11,276 nucleotides of DNA from CAZIGM01 sp964538675 (lineage in GTDB: Bacteria > Bacillota > Bacilli > Tepidibacillales > Tepidibacillaceae): the NCBI GenBank assembly GCA_964538675.1, contig CAZIGM010000051.1:1-11276 (forward strand). The letters run 5' to 3'. Shown piece after piece: positions 1 to 7,135 of this stretch. Below the pieces are notes generated by a model that saw only the letters and a program-made list of their open reading frames with translations, was not told the DNA's origin and did no database searches. The position numbers and the translations under genes are program-made. Numbering within the stretch: position 1 is the stretch's first letter; every line of letters starts with the position of its first letter.

Positions 1-211
1 GTTTTTTCTAGCAATATTAGTCGGGATCTTTATTTTTTTACTAATTAAAAAAAATGATCAAGATAAGAATTTCCAAAATGATAAGTTGAATGACCCTTTA
101 AGAAGAACTACATTTGATAGAAATGAAGCCTTAGAAATAGCTAAAATTAGATATGCAAAAGGTGAAATAGGAGAAGAAGAATTTGAAAAAATTAAAAAAG
201 CTGTTATGTAG
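1..211 (+). CDS. Membrane-anchored SHOCT-domain protein, 5' truncated
   Basis: The reading frame is open from base 2 to a TAG at 209-211, giving 69 visible residues; the start lies left of the window. Residues 1-15 are hydrophobic and followed by two lysines, which looks like the end of a transmembrane helix. A charged linker follows (about 16-42). Residues 43-69 fit the SHOCT (short C-terminal) domain pattern, with the family's K/R-x-A-K-G-E-I core then E-E-F-E-K-I/L. SHOCT is a small helical module at the C-terminus of many bacterial proteins, often with a membrane segment; its biochemical role is mostly unknown. The stop lies 45 nt before the copper ATPase start with no terminator between, so co-transcription is likely. 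A link to copper is inferred from position only. Confidence 0.8.
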   Translation, partial: FFLAILVGIFIFLLIKKNDQDKNFQNDKLNDPLRRTTFDRNEALEIAKIRYAKGEIGEEEFEKIKKAVM

Positions 212-243
212 AGAAATCTAATAATTAAAATTTTGTTTTACTG

Positions 244-250
244 AAGGTGA
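244..250 (+). promoter_or_regulatory. Ribosome binding site of the copper ATPase
   Basis: AAGGTGA lies 6 nt before the ATG at 257, good Shine-Dalgarno spacing. It supports this start, which also places the GMTCSSC metal-binding loop at the usual distance from the N-terminus. Confidence 0.75.
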
Positions 251-256
251 AAAGTT

Positions 257-2440
257 ATGTCCAATAAATTAGAAAAAATCACACTTAATATTGAAGGTAT
301 GACTTGTTCATCTTGTTCTGCTAGAATCGAAAAAAATCTTAATAAATTAGATGGGGTATTTGCATCTGTGAATTTAACTTCAGAGAATGTTAAAATATCA
401 TATGATATGAAAGAAAATTCAATAAACAATATTAAAAAAACTATTAATGATCTTGGTTATAATGTAAAGGATAAAATTGATAATACAGAGAATTTCTATA
501 CTTCAAGAAGTAATGAACTGAAATTAATGAAAAGAAAAGTTATCATATCTAGTATATTAAGTATACCTTTATTATGGGGTATGTTGGTACATCTTGGTTT
601 AAATTTATTTACTCCTAAACTAATTCTTAGCCCTTGGTTACAATGGGCTTTTGCAACACCTGTTCAATTCTATATAGGTTATCATTTCTATAAAGGAGCA
701 TTTTTTTCATTAAAAAATAGATATGCAAATATGGATGTGCTAATTGTGCTAGGTACATCAGCTGCATACTTTTACAGCATTTATAATGTAATTACCTCAA
801 ACAATCAATTGTATTTTGAAACAAGTGCCATATTAATCACATTAGTCGTTTTAGGTAAATATTTAGAAGCATTATCAAAAGGACAAACCTCTGAAGCAAT
901 TCAAAAGTTAATAAACTTAAAACCCAGAACCGCATTTGTGGAGAGAAAAGACCAATTTATTGAAATACCAATAGACAATGTTATTATTGGGGATATATTA
1001 ATTGTTCGTCCTGGAGAAAAAATTCCTGTTGATGGAAATATTATTGTGGGCTTTTCTTCTATTGATGAGTCAATGATTTCTGGAGAAAGTATTCCCGTTG
1101 ATAAAAAACAAGGTGATTTTGTAATCGGAGCAACAATCAATAAATTTGGAACATTTAAATTTAAAGCATCAAAAGTTGGCGAGGATACAGTTTTATCACA
1201 AATTATTAAGACTGTGGAAGAAACTAATTCATCAAAAGCTGGGATTCAGAGAATAGCTGATGCTATTTCTAATATTTTTGTACCAGTAATTATTTTAATT
1301 GCTGTATTTACCTTTTTAGCACATTACTTTATTTTTACACAAGGAAATTTTGAAAATGCTTTAATTATTGCTATTTCTGTTTTAGTTATTAGTTGTCCAT
1401 GTGCGTTAGGTTTAGCAACACCAACATCTATTATGGTTGGGACAGGAAGAGCGGCTGAGTATGGTATTTTATTTAAAGGTGGAGAGCATCTTGAAAATAC
1501 TAATAAAATTTCTGCAATTGTCTTTGACAAAACTGGAACTATAACTGAAGGTAAACCTGAATTATCTGATTATCGCTTAATGAAAAATAGAGAAAAGGAA
1601 ATATTGCAATTGGTTGCTTCTGTAGAGGATTATTCGGAACACCCTATCGCTAAAGCTGTTGTAAGAGGAGTTAAGAAATTAGGAATATATCCTTTACCAA
1701 TTTCAAATTTCGAAAATTTACCTGGAAAAGGAATTAAGGGTGATGTAAACAACTTAAGTATTAATATAGGCACTAGAAATTTTATGAATGAATTAAAAAT
1801 TTCTTACCATCTTTATGCAGACATCGCTAATAAATTAGAAACAGAGGGTAAAACTGTTTTTTTTATATCCCAAAACAGTACATTTTTAGGAATTATTGCG
1901 GTTGCTGATATTGTTAAATATGACTCAAAATCAGCTATTAATGAATTAAAGGATATGAATATTGCAACATTTATGGTAACTGGTGATAATAAAAATACAG
2001 CTGCCTATATTGCCAATCAAGTAGGTATTAACAATGTTATTGCCGAAGTTATGCCTGAAGATAAAGTTAAGGAGATAAATTATCTAAAAGAAAATGGTTA
2101 CTTTGTAGCTATGGTAGGAGATGGAATTAACGATGCTCCCGCATTAATTGCTGCAGATGTTGGAATAGCTATTGGCACTGGTACAGATATTGCCATTGAA
2201 GCGTCTGATATTACCCTGTTACAGGGTAGTTTGAAAGGTGTACCGAATGCTATAAACATTAGTAATATGACTTTGAAAAATATTAAACAAAATTTATTTG
2301 CTTCTCTTTTTTATAATTCTTTAGGAATTCCTTTAGCAATGTCTGGTCTTCTAACACCTTTGATTGCGGGAATAGCAATGTCTTTAAGTTCCGTATCAGT
2401 TGTACTCAATTCTTTAAGATTAAAAAAAATTAAACTTTAA
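257..2440 (+). CDS. copA: Cu(I)-exporting P1B-type ATPase
   Basis: This membrane pump uses ATP to move Cu(I) out of the cytoplasm. The 727 residues are complete. One HMA metal-binding domain spans about 6-72, with Cys17 and Cys20 in GMTCSSC. Transmembrane helices precede the actuator domain, which carries SGES at 275-278 (the TGE dephosphorylation loop). The in-membrane metal site CPC is at 380-382. The phosphorylated Asp is D424 in DKTGT. The P1B nucleotide-domain HP pair is at 462-463, and the hinge GDGIND at 621-626. In the last two helices, YN at 686-687 and M708 with S711-S712 match the P1B-1 (Cu+/Ag+) signature rather than the Zn/Cd type. One HMA domain is the lean Firmicute layout; B. 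subtilis CopA has two. An HMA chaperone follows 17 nt downstream. Ag(I) could also be transported. Confidence 0.95.
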   Translation: MSNKLEKITLNIEGMTCSSCSARIEKNLNKLDGVFASVNLTSENVKISYDMKENSINNIKKTINDLGYNVKDKIDNTENFYTSRSNELKLMKRKVIISSILSIPLLWGMLVHLGLNLFTPKLILSPWLQWAFATPVQFYIGYHFYKGAFFSLKNRYANMDVLIVLGTSAAYFYSIYNVITSNNQLYFETSAILITLVVLGKYLEALSKGQTSEAIQKLINLKPRTAFVERKDQFIEIPIDNVIIGDILIVRPGEKIPVDGNIIVGFSSIDESMISGESIPVDKKQGDFVIGATINKFGTFKFKASKVGEDTVLSQIIKTVEETNSSKAGIQRIADAISNIFVPVIILIAVFTFLAHYFIFTQGNFENALIIAISVLVISCPCALGLATPTSIMVGTGRAAEYGILFKGGEHLENTNKISAIVFDKTGTITEGKPELSDYRLMKNREKEILQLVASVEDYSEHPIAKAVVRGVKKLGIYPLPISNFENLPGKGIKGDVNNLSINIGTRNFMNELKISYHLYADIANKLETEGKTVFFISQNSTFLGIIAVADIVKYDSKSAINELKDMNIATFMVTGDNKNTAAYIANQVGINNVIAEVMPEDKVKEINYLKENGYFVAMVGDGINDAPALIAADVGIAIGTGTDIAIEASDITLLQGSLKGVPNAINISNMTLKNIKQNLFASLFYNSLGIPLAMSGLLTPLIAGIAMSLSSVSVVLNSLRLKKIKL

Positions 2441-2444
2441 AACT

Positions 2445-2451
2445 AGGAGGG
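2445..2451 (+). promoter_or_regulatory. Strong ribosome binding site that points to an ATT start
   Basis: AGGAGGG is a near-perfect Shine-Dalgarno sequence, 5 nt after the stop of the ATPase gene. Six bases after it, in the frame of the HMA protein, is ATT at 2458. The first in-frame ATG (2485) is 33 nt away, too far for this site, and has no Shine-Dalgarno sequence of its own. Confidence 0.8.
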
Positions 2452-2457
2452 CTTTAT

Positions 2458-2673
2458 ATTAATAAAGTATTATACGTTGATAATATGTCTTGCGAACATT
2501 GTAAAATAGCTATTGATAATTCTCTAAAAAAGCTTAATGGATTAATTGATGTCGATATAAATTTAATAAGAAAAACTGTTACGATTAATTTTAATGAAAA
2601 CACAATAAACTTAAATAAAATAATTACAACTATACATGAACAAGGTTATAATGTGTTAAATAGTAATAATTAA
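2458..2673 (+). CDS. copZ: CopZ-like HMA copper chaperone, probable ATT start
   Basis: This is a free-standing heavy-metal-associated domain of 71 residues, probably a cytosolic Cu(I) carrier delivering metal to the adjacent ATPase. The metal loop M-S-C-E-H-C has Cys12 and Cys15 (numbered from the ATT). The end, EQGYNV, matches the last strand of the fold and resembles the LGYNV at the end of the HMA domain in the ATPase. The start was chosen as ATT at 2458, because the Shine-Dalgarno sequence is correctly placed only for this codon and because N-K-V-L-Y-V-D-N supplies the first beta strand before the metal loop. Starting at ATG 2485 would give 62 residues beginning in the metal loop, without that strand. 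No ATG, GTG or TTG occurs in frame between them. An ATG-to-ATT mutation or sequencing error is the alternative. The gene symbol rests on family and context. Confidence 0.82.
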   Translation: MNKVLYVDNMSCEHCKIAIDNSLKKLNGLIDVDINLIRKTVTINFNENTINLNKIITTIHEQGYNVLNSNN

Positions 2674-2698
2674 CTATAGGGTTGGTGTTTTTTAATAT

Positions 2699-3373
2699 AT
2701 GGAAAAGATACTTATTGTAGATGACGAATATGAAATGAGAAAGTTACTATCTCTTTATCTAAGACAATATTCTTATGAAATTGATGAAGCAAAAAATGGT
2801 GAAGAGGCTTATATGAAGGTGCTTTCTGACAGCTATGACTTAATAATATTGGATATAATGATGCCAATTATGGATGGCTTACAAGCACTTCAGAATATTA
2901 GAAAGATATCTGATGTACCTACTATTTTATTAACCGCCAAAGATAAAACAGAAGATAAGGTGAAAGGTTTTACTACAGGAGCAGATGATTATCTTGTAAA
3001 ACCATTTGAAGAAGCTGAACTTGTAGCTCGTGTACAAGCATTATTGCGTAGAACGAGAAATTATATGAACGAAGAAAAGATTCTCAAATATAAAAGCATT
3101 AATATTAATACACTTTCACGACTAGTAACTTATAAAGATGTTTGCATTAATTTAACTCAAACAGAATTTGATATTCTAAAAATATTAATTCAATATAAAG
3201 GAAAAGTTTTTTCAAGAGAACAGATAATTGATTATATTTGGGGACTTGATTTTAAAGGTGATGATCGAACAATAGATTCACATATTAAAAATATAAGGGA
3301 GAAATTAAAAAAATCCGGGATAAGTGATACAATTATTAAAACTGTATGGGGAATAGGGTATACAATTCAATGA
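2699..3373 (+). CDS. OmpR/PhoB-family response regulator
   Basis: Two-component transcription factor of 224 residues. The receiver domain (about 1-115) has acidic residues D8 and D9, phospho-acceptor D52 in LDIMMPIMDG, T79 and K101 in the KPF motif, so all key residues are present. A winged-helix DNA-binding domain of the Trans_reg_C type covers about 128-224, with TQTEFDIL and the C-terminal V-W-G-I-G-Y signature. The ATG at 2699 follows an in-frame stop at 2693, which fixes the start; the upstream GGTG is a weak ribosome site at 11 nt spacing. The stop overlaps the kinase start in ATGA (3370-3373). Position after a copper pump and chaperone suggests it controls metal-responsive expression, possibly of this operon. 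The target is inferred; no repeat-type binding site is visible inside the window. Confidence 0.93.
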   Translation: MEKILIVDDEYEMRKLLSLYLRQYSYEIDEAKNGEEAYMKVLSDSYDLIILDIMMPIMDGLQALQNIRKISDVPTILLTAKDKTEDKVKGFTTGADDYLVKPFEEAELVARVQALLRRTRNYMNEEKILKYKSININTLSRLVTYKDVCINLTQTEFDILKILIQYKGKVFSREQIIDYIWGLDFKGDDRTIDSHIKNIREKLKKSGISDTIIKTVWGIGYTIQ

Positions 3374-4758
3374 AGAATTTCAGTATAAATAAGATATCTC
3401 TTAAATTAGGTTTATTATTTAGTGGTATTTTTTTAATTCTTCTTTTATTACTTGGATATATATTATATGGTTTGTTTTCTAATATGTTTATAGAATATGT
3501 ATCTCAAGAATTATTAATTCATGGAGAAAATCATTCTAAAGTTTTAGAAGAAAATTACAATATTCAAACATTAAAATATATTACATTAACAGAAAAAAAC
3601 TTAACGACAAGTGTTATTATTACTGATTATAATAATCAAATTATAGCTTATTCTGAACAAGTTACAGATGAAATGAACAAATATATTACACTAAACAACT
3701 TCTACCAACATTCTCAAATAATAAACAACGATTGGAGAAATAATCCTAATATTGCTTCGGTCTCCCCTATTAAGTCTGGTGAGCTTGGATACGTTTATAT
3801 GTTTTACTCTACTAAATCATTAAATGAAATAGTTTTTATTTTAAGATTTTTTGTTTTAATTGCTAGTATTGGTATTATTATGATTGCAATTGGTATTATA
3901 TCTTTGATTTCAGCTATAATGACAAAACCGTTATTGACAATGCAAAGTGCAACTAACGAAATGGCAAAAGGTAATTTTATTCAAAAAATTGAATTTCGAG
4001 GTAATGATGAAATCTCTCAACTAGCAAGTTCCATTCAAAAGCTTGGTGATCAGCTACATTACTATGAACATTCAAGAAATGAATTTTTAACAAATATATC
4101 ACATGAATTACGTACTCCTTTAACATATATAAAAGGCTACAGCGATGTTTTATTAAAAAACTTTGTTAGAAATAAAAAAGAGCAAGATATATATTTGACT
4201 ATTATTAGAGATGAAACAAGACGAGTTAACCATTTAGTAAATGATTTATTTGAATTGAGTAAAATTCAAACAAGGCAATTAAAGATTGACATCAAATCCA
4301 TCAACATTGTAGAAATATTAGAAAGAACTATTAATATTTTAACTCCCCTCGCAACTAAGAAAGGGATAAATATATTGTTTGAAAAAGATTTGGAGAACAT
4401 CTCAGTCAAAGTTGACTCTGCAAGAATGGAACAAGTTTTCTATAACTTAATAGAAAACGCTGTAAAATATACTGAAAAAGGTAATGTGAGAATAAGTCTA
4501 GTACAAAAGAATGATGTAACTACTATTGTTATTGAAGATACCGGCATAGGTATACCTAACGAGGATCTATCTAGGATTTGGGAACGTTTTTACCGTGTAG
4601 AAAAATCACGTTCAAGACTAACCGGAGGAAGTGGTTTAGGTCTTTATATAGTAAAAGAGATTATACAATTACATCATGGTACGATAGAGATAACTAGTGT
4701 TGAAGGTAAGGGTACAAAAATTATTATTCACTTAAATAGCAAAGAAGTGATTACATGA
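3370..4758 (+). CDS. Membrane sensor histidine kinase with HAMP domain
   Basis: Partner kinase of the preceding regulator, 462 residues. From the ATG at 3370: TM helix about 11-35; an extracytoplasmic sensor of about 115 residues with no recognised Cys/Met/His metal cluster; a second TM about 155-184; HAMP linker about 184-236; HisKA domain with phospho-acceptor H245 in S-H-E-L-R-T-P; HATPase domain with N box N363, G1 box DTGIGIP from 390, F box WERFYR, and G2 box GGSGLGL at 419-425. All catalytic boxes are intact. The start at 3370 forms ATGA with the regulator stop. An in-frame ATG at 3346 would add eight residues inside the regulator gene but has no ribosome site. The sensor looks like the PAS/PDC-type folds common in such kinases. 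Its ligand is unknown; copper is inferred from the neighbours. Confidence 0.93.
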   Translation: MKNFSINKISLKLGLLFSGIFLILLLLLGYILYGLFSNMFIEYVSQELLIHGENHSKVLEENYNIQTLKYITLTEKNLTTSVIITDYNNQIIAYSEQVTDEMNKYITLNNFYQHSQIINNDWRNNPNIASVSPIKSGELGYVYMFYSTKSLNEIVFILRFFVLIASIGIIMIAIGIISLISAIMTKPLLTMQSATNEMAKGNFIQKIEFRGNDEISQLASSIQKLGDQLHYYEHSRNEFLTNISHELRTPLTYIKGYSDVLLKNFVRNKKEQDIYLTIIRDETRRVNHLVNDLFELSKIQTRQLKIDIKSINIVEILERTINILTPLATKKGINILFEKDLENISVKVDSARMEQVFYNLIENAVKYTEKGNVRISLVQKNDVTTIVIEDTGIGIPNEDLSRIWERFYRVEKSRSRLTGGSGLGLYIVKEIIQLHHGTIEITSVEGKGTKIIIHLNSKEVIT

Positions 4759-4997
4759 GAAAGAATATTTTTTTTATAGTAATTCTAACTATTATAGTCT
4801 TAGGAAGTTCTTTGATTTTATTTGTATATAAAATGAGTTGTTCCCCATCCCACCACAAGGGTATTATAATGGAGCGAAACTTGATATTTGAGAATATGGA
4901 AATATGGATGAATAAAACTTTTTTTATTTTATTATGTACTATCATTCTATCTATTATTATCTTAACAATCTTTTATATAAAAAATAAAAGGAAATAA
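4755..4997 (+). CDS. Small two-TM protein with Met/Cys/His-containing loop
   Basis: I do not recognise a named family. The 80 residues contain a hydrophobic helix (about 5-25), a polar stretch (about 26-54), a second hydrophobic helix (about 55-75) and a basic tail (KNKRK). The tail and the N-terminal R-K favour both ends inside and the loop outside. The loop has M27, C29, H33, H34, M39, M48 and M52, side chains that can bind Cu(I), though a single cysteine is not a classic site. The ATG at 4755 overlaps the kinase stop as ATGA, so translation is probably coupled, and a terminator follows 25 nt after its stop. It may be an accessory to the sensor or to copper handling at the membrane. A silent hypothetical cannot be excluded, but the coupling and topology argue for a real gene. 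Confidence 0.72.
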   Translation: MRKNIFFIVILTIIVLGSSLILFVYKMSCSPSHHKGIIMERNLIFENMEIWMNKTFFILLCTIILSIIILTIFYIKNKRK

Positions 4998-5022
4998 AAT
5001 ATTTTTCATATATTAAGATATT

Positions 5023-5055
5023 AAAAGGGGCTAACAATTAAGTTAAACCCCTTTT
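5023..5055 (+). terminator. Bidirectional Rho-independent terminator between convergent units
   Basis: AAAAGGGG (5023-5030) pairs with CCCCTTTT (5048-5055), and TAAC (5032-5035) pairs with GTTA (5042-5045), leaving a short A/T loop. On the + strand a T run ends the hairpin; on the - strand CCCC is followed by TTTT. It therefore fits the end of the copper unit on one strand and of the Mrp gene (stop at 5072) on the other. Confidence 0.88.
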
Positions 5056-5071
5056 TATAGTATTGAATTTT

Positions 5072-6127
5072 CTATACCCTCTCAACTATTAGATCAACTA
5101 ACTGTTGATATTTCTCCTCTATTTTGCTTCCCTTTATGTATATATATGAATTTTCATTTTGGATAACTAATGGAATTTGGGTTAATAATTCTACGTTTAA
5201 TTCATTTGCCAAATTCTTTCCCCCGTCTGTTCCAAATATATATGCCTTCTCACCACATTCACACTCATAATATGCCATGTTTTCTACTACACCAATAATA
5301 TCATGTTCTGTTTTAATTGCCATAGCCCCAGCTCTAGCTGCAACATGAGCAGCTGTTTTGTGTGGTGTTGTAACTACTACTTCCTTACTTTGAGGAATAT
5401 ATCTGTGAACATCTAGTGCAACATCACCAGTACCTGGAGGTAAGTCTAAAATAAGATAATCTAAATCACCCCAATATACATCCTCAAAAAACATCTTTAA
5501 CATTTTACCTAACATTGGACCTCTCCATACAATAGGGGAATTATCTGGCACAAAAAAGCCCATTGACATTACCTTAATTCCCTCTTTTTCAATAGGTAAG
5601 ATGAAATTATCGTTTATTGCTCTTGGTTTCTCAGTAATTCCTAACATATTAGGAATACTAAACCCATATATGTCAGCATCAATTAATCCTACTTTATATC
5701 CTTTTTGCGCAAAAGTAATTGCTAAATTTAATGATACTGTTGATTTACCAACACCTCCCTTACCACTTATAACGGATAGGGTTGTCATATTAGTATTGTT
5801 CAAAAATAAATTCGAAGAATCTTTTTTTTCATCAGAAATAGTTTCATTTTTATTAGATAACTTAGCTCTTAATTTCTCTTTTTCTTCATTGGTCATTGAA
5901 CTAAAGGTTATATTTACTTCTTCAAAGCCTAAAGATTGTATAGCCTTTCTTACATCTTCTTCAATTGTTGATTTCAAAGGACATCCAATAATCGTTAATA
6001 CGATCTCTAAATCAACACGTTTTTTATTTACAATGATATTTCTTACCATATCTAACTCTACTAAACTTCTGTGTAATTCCGGATCATTTACAGTGTCTAA
6101 TACCTTCATTATTTGCTCTTTATCCAT
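5072..6127 (-). CDS. Mrp/NBP35-type P-loop ATPase with N-terminal MIP18-like domain
   Basis: Family members (ApbC/Mrp) are thought to carry and transfer iron-sulfur clusters in the cytosol. In B. subtilis the homologue at this locus, SalA, is also reported as a regulator. The 351 residues show a MIP18/DUF59 domain (about 1-75) with the conserved Cys49 before Pro, a charged linker, then a deviant Walker A GKGGVGKS at 122-129, the DADIYG switch region, and DLPPGTGD at 228-235. Where many Mrp proteins have C-x-x-C, this one has Cys289-Glu-Cys291-Gly, a C-x-C. Start: ATG at 6127 has AGGGAAGTG (6134-6142) at 6 nt. An in-frame GTG at 6136 would add three residues, but it overlaps that site. The gene lies downstream of cwlD, as in B. 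subtilis, where mrp/salA follows cwlD. Confidence 0.9.
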   Translation of the reverse strand: MDKEQIMKVLDTVNDPELHRSLVELDMVRNIIVNKKRVDLEIVLTIIGCPLKSTIEEDVRKAIQSLGFEEVNITFSSMTNEEKEKLRAKLSNKNETISDEKKDSSNLFLNNTNMTTLSVISGKGGVGKSTVSLNLAITFAQKGYKVGLIDADIYGFSIPNMLGITEKPRAINDNFILPIEKEGIKVMSMGFFVPDNSPIVWRGPMLGKMLKMFFEDVYWGDLDYLILDLPPGTGDVALDVHRYIPQSKEVVVTTPHKTAAHVAARAGAMAIKTEHDIIGVVENMAYYECECGEKAYIFGTDGGKNLANELNVELLTQIPLVIQNENSYIYIKGSKIEEKYQQLVDLIVERV

Positions 6128-6166
6128 TTTATGCACTTCCCTATTTTAGTATATATCTTTACCAAT

Positions 6167-6175
6167 ATTGTACCA
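6167..6175 (-). promoter_or_regulatory. Possible extended -10 promoter for the Mrp gene
   Basis: Read on the - strand, TGGTACAAT is a TGn extended -10 with a TACAAT hexamer (6167-6172), about 40 nt upstream of the ATG at 6127. No good -35 hexamer is present. The gene may otherwise be read from cwlD, 59 nt upstream. Confidence 0.33.
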
Positions 6176-6186
6176 TATCTATGCAA

Positions 6187-6936
6187 TTAATTATCATTCT
6201 CATTTACACTTTCCTTATCTGCATAATAAGTTAATATTCCTTGATATACACTATATGCAATTTTCCTTTGGTATTCGGAAGTACTCAATAATTCAGCTTC
6301 ACTTGGATTTGATAAAAAGCCTACTTCTACCATTGCAGAAGGCATATCTACATATTTAAGTACTAGAATATCGTCTCTTGGCATTGCTTTTCTATCTGTA
6401 TTTTCCATTGTTACAATTAGTTGTTCCTGAATAAATTCTGCAATTAACTTATTCCCTTCTCTTGCAGAATAATAAAAAGTCTGTGCACCTCTCCACCTTC
6501 CAGATGTTATGCTATTAACATGTATACTAATAAATAAATCACCCATACTTTTATTTGCTAAATTCACTCTATTTTTTAAATCAGTTAATTTTTTACTTGA
6601 AGTCACATACTCCTCAACTAGATCTACGTCAGAATCTCTTGTCATTATAACAAAAGCCCCTGCTTCGTTTAGATAGTCTCTTAAGTACATACTTATATTT
6701 AATGTAATATCTTTTTCTACAACACCACTTTTACTAGAAGCTCCTCCATCAAAACCTCCATGTCCTGGATCTATTATAATAATATTTCCTGTTAAAGGTA
6801 GCGACCATGTGGACCAAGACTCATTTATTGGTACATCATATAACGCAAAAAATAACAATAAAATAAAAGGTAATATTTTCATTACTATTTTTAATTTATA
6901 AATTTTTTCTTTCAATAGATATATTTTGTTTCGCAC
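6187..6936 (-). CDS. cwlD: Spore cortex N-acetylmuramoyl-L-alanine amidase
   Basis: CwlD is a zinc amidase that removes the peptide from muramic acid, the first step to the muramic-delta-lactam of the spore cortex needed for germination. The predicted protein is 249 residues, close to the family size. It has a basic N-terminus, a hydrophobic signal/anchor (about 19-33), then an Amidase_3 domain with zinc ligands H59 (DPGHGG), E74 and H139 (SIHVNS), and catalytic E204 (VEVGFLSN). The sequence W-S-L-P-L-T-G just before the domain is CwlD-like. Start: GTG at 6936 follows AGGGGGAG (6941-6948) by 4 nt. The upstream in-frame ATG at 6960 has no ribosome site and would add eight residues. The gene lies between rpsI and the Mrp gene, as in B. 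subtilis apart from missing ybaJ/ybaK. I could not identify a convincing sporulation sigma-factor promoter. Confidence 0.92.
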   Translation of the reverse strand: MRNKIYLLKEKIYKLKIVMKILPFILLLFFALYDVPINESWSTWSLPLTGNIIIIDPGHGGFDGGASSKSGVVEKDITLNISMYLRDYLNEAGAFVIMTRDSDVDLVEEYVTSSKKLTDLKNRVNLANKSMGDLFISIHVNSITSGRWRGAQTFYYSAREGNKLIAEFIQEQLIVTMENTDRKAMPRDDILVLKYVDMPSAMVEVGFLSNPSEAELLSTSEYQRKIAYSVYQGILTYYADKESVNENDN

Positions 6937-7066
6937 ATTTCTCCCCCTATTAAATATCATTTTATTTCTTATAAATATTTATGGGACGAGATACTACTTT
7001 AGAACAAAATGAATTTAAGAAAAAAATCAAATAATTAATTACCCTTATCATTGTCTAAAAACATAA

Positions 7067-7108
7067 AAACCAGTATCTTTCTGAATAATTACAGAAATAC
7101 GCTGGTTT
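7067..7108 (-). terminator. Rho-independent terminator of rplM-rpsI
   Basis: On the - strand AAACCAG pairs with CTGGTTT and TTTCTG with CAGAAA, separated by a small internal mismatch and closed by an 8-nt A/T loop. The hairpin is followed by TTTTT and a second T run. It starts 28 nt after the rpsI stop and should separate the ribosomal protein transcript from cwlD. Confidence 0.87.
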
Positions 7109-7135
7109 AGAATGTTTCTTCTATATACTAATAAT

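Noticed and set aside
2212..2228. Perfect 8-bp inverted repeat with a 1-nt spacer inside copA, possibly an operator.
   Set aside because: It codes for a conserved part of the ATPase (D-I-T-L-L-Q-G). An 8-bp palindrome is expected about once by chance in 11 kb, and it does not match the CopY box.
3346..3369. Upstream in-frame ATG for the histidine kinase.
   Set aside because: It lies inside the conserved C-terminal codons of the regulator and has no ribosome site; the ATGA overlap at 3370 is the normal arrangement.
6128..6136. GTG start for the Mrp ATPase, three residues longer.
   Set aside because: This GTG is part of the Shine-Dalgarno sequence that serves the ATG at 6127, leaving no ribosome site of its own.
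5601..6149. 182-residue + strand ORF.
   Set aside because: It is fully antisense to the Mrp ATPase gene, has no recognisable domain, and mirrors the codons of that gene.
6937..6960. ATG start for cwlD at 6960.
   Set aside because: No Shine-Dalgarno sequence precedes it, whereas a purine-rich AGGGGGAG precedes the GTG at 6936. I prefer the GTG but cannot exclude the longer form.
6961..7066. Possible sporulation promoter upstream of cwlD (a CATAAATA resembling a sigma-E -10).
   Set aside because: No matching -35 element at a suitable distance, so it was not listed as a promoter.
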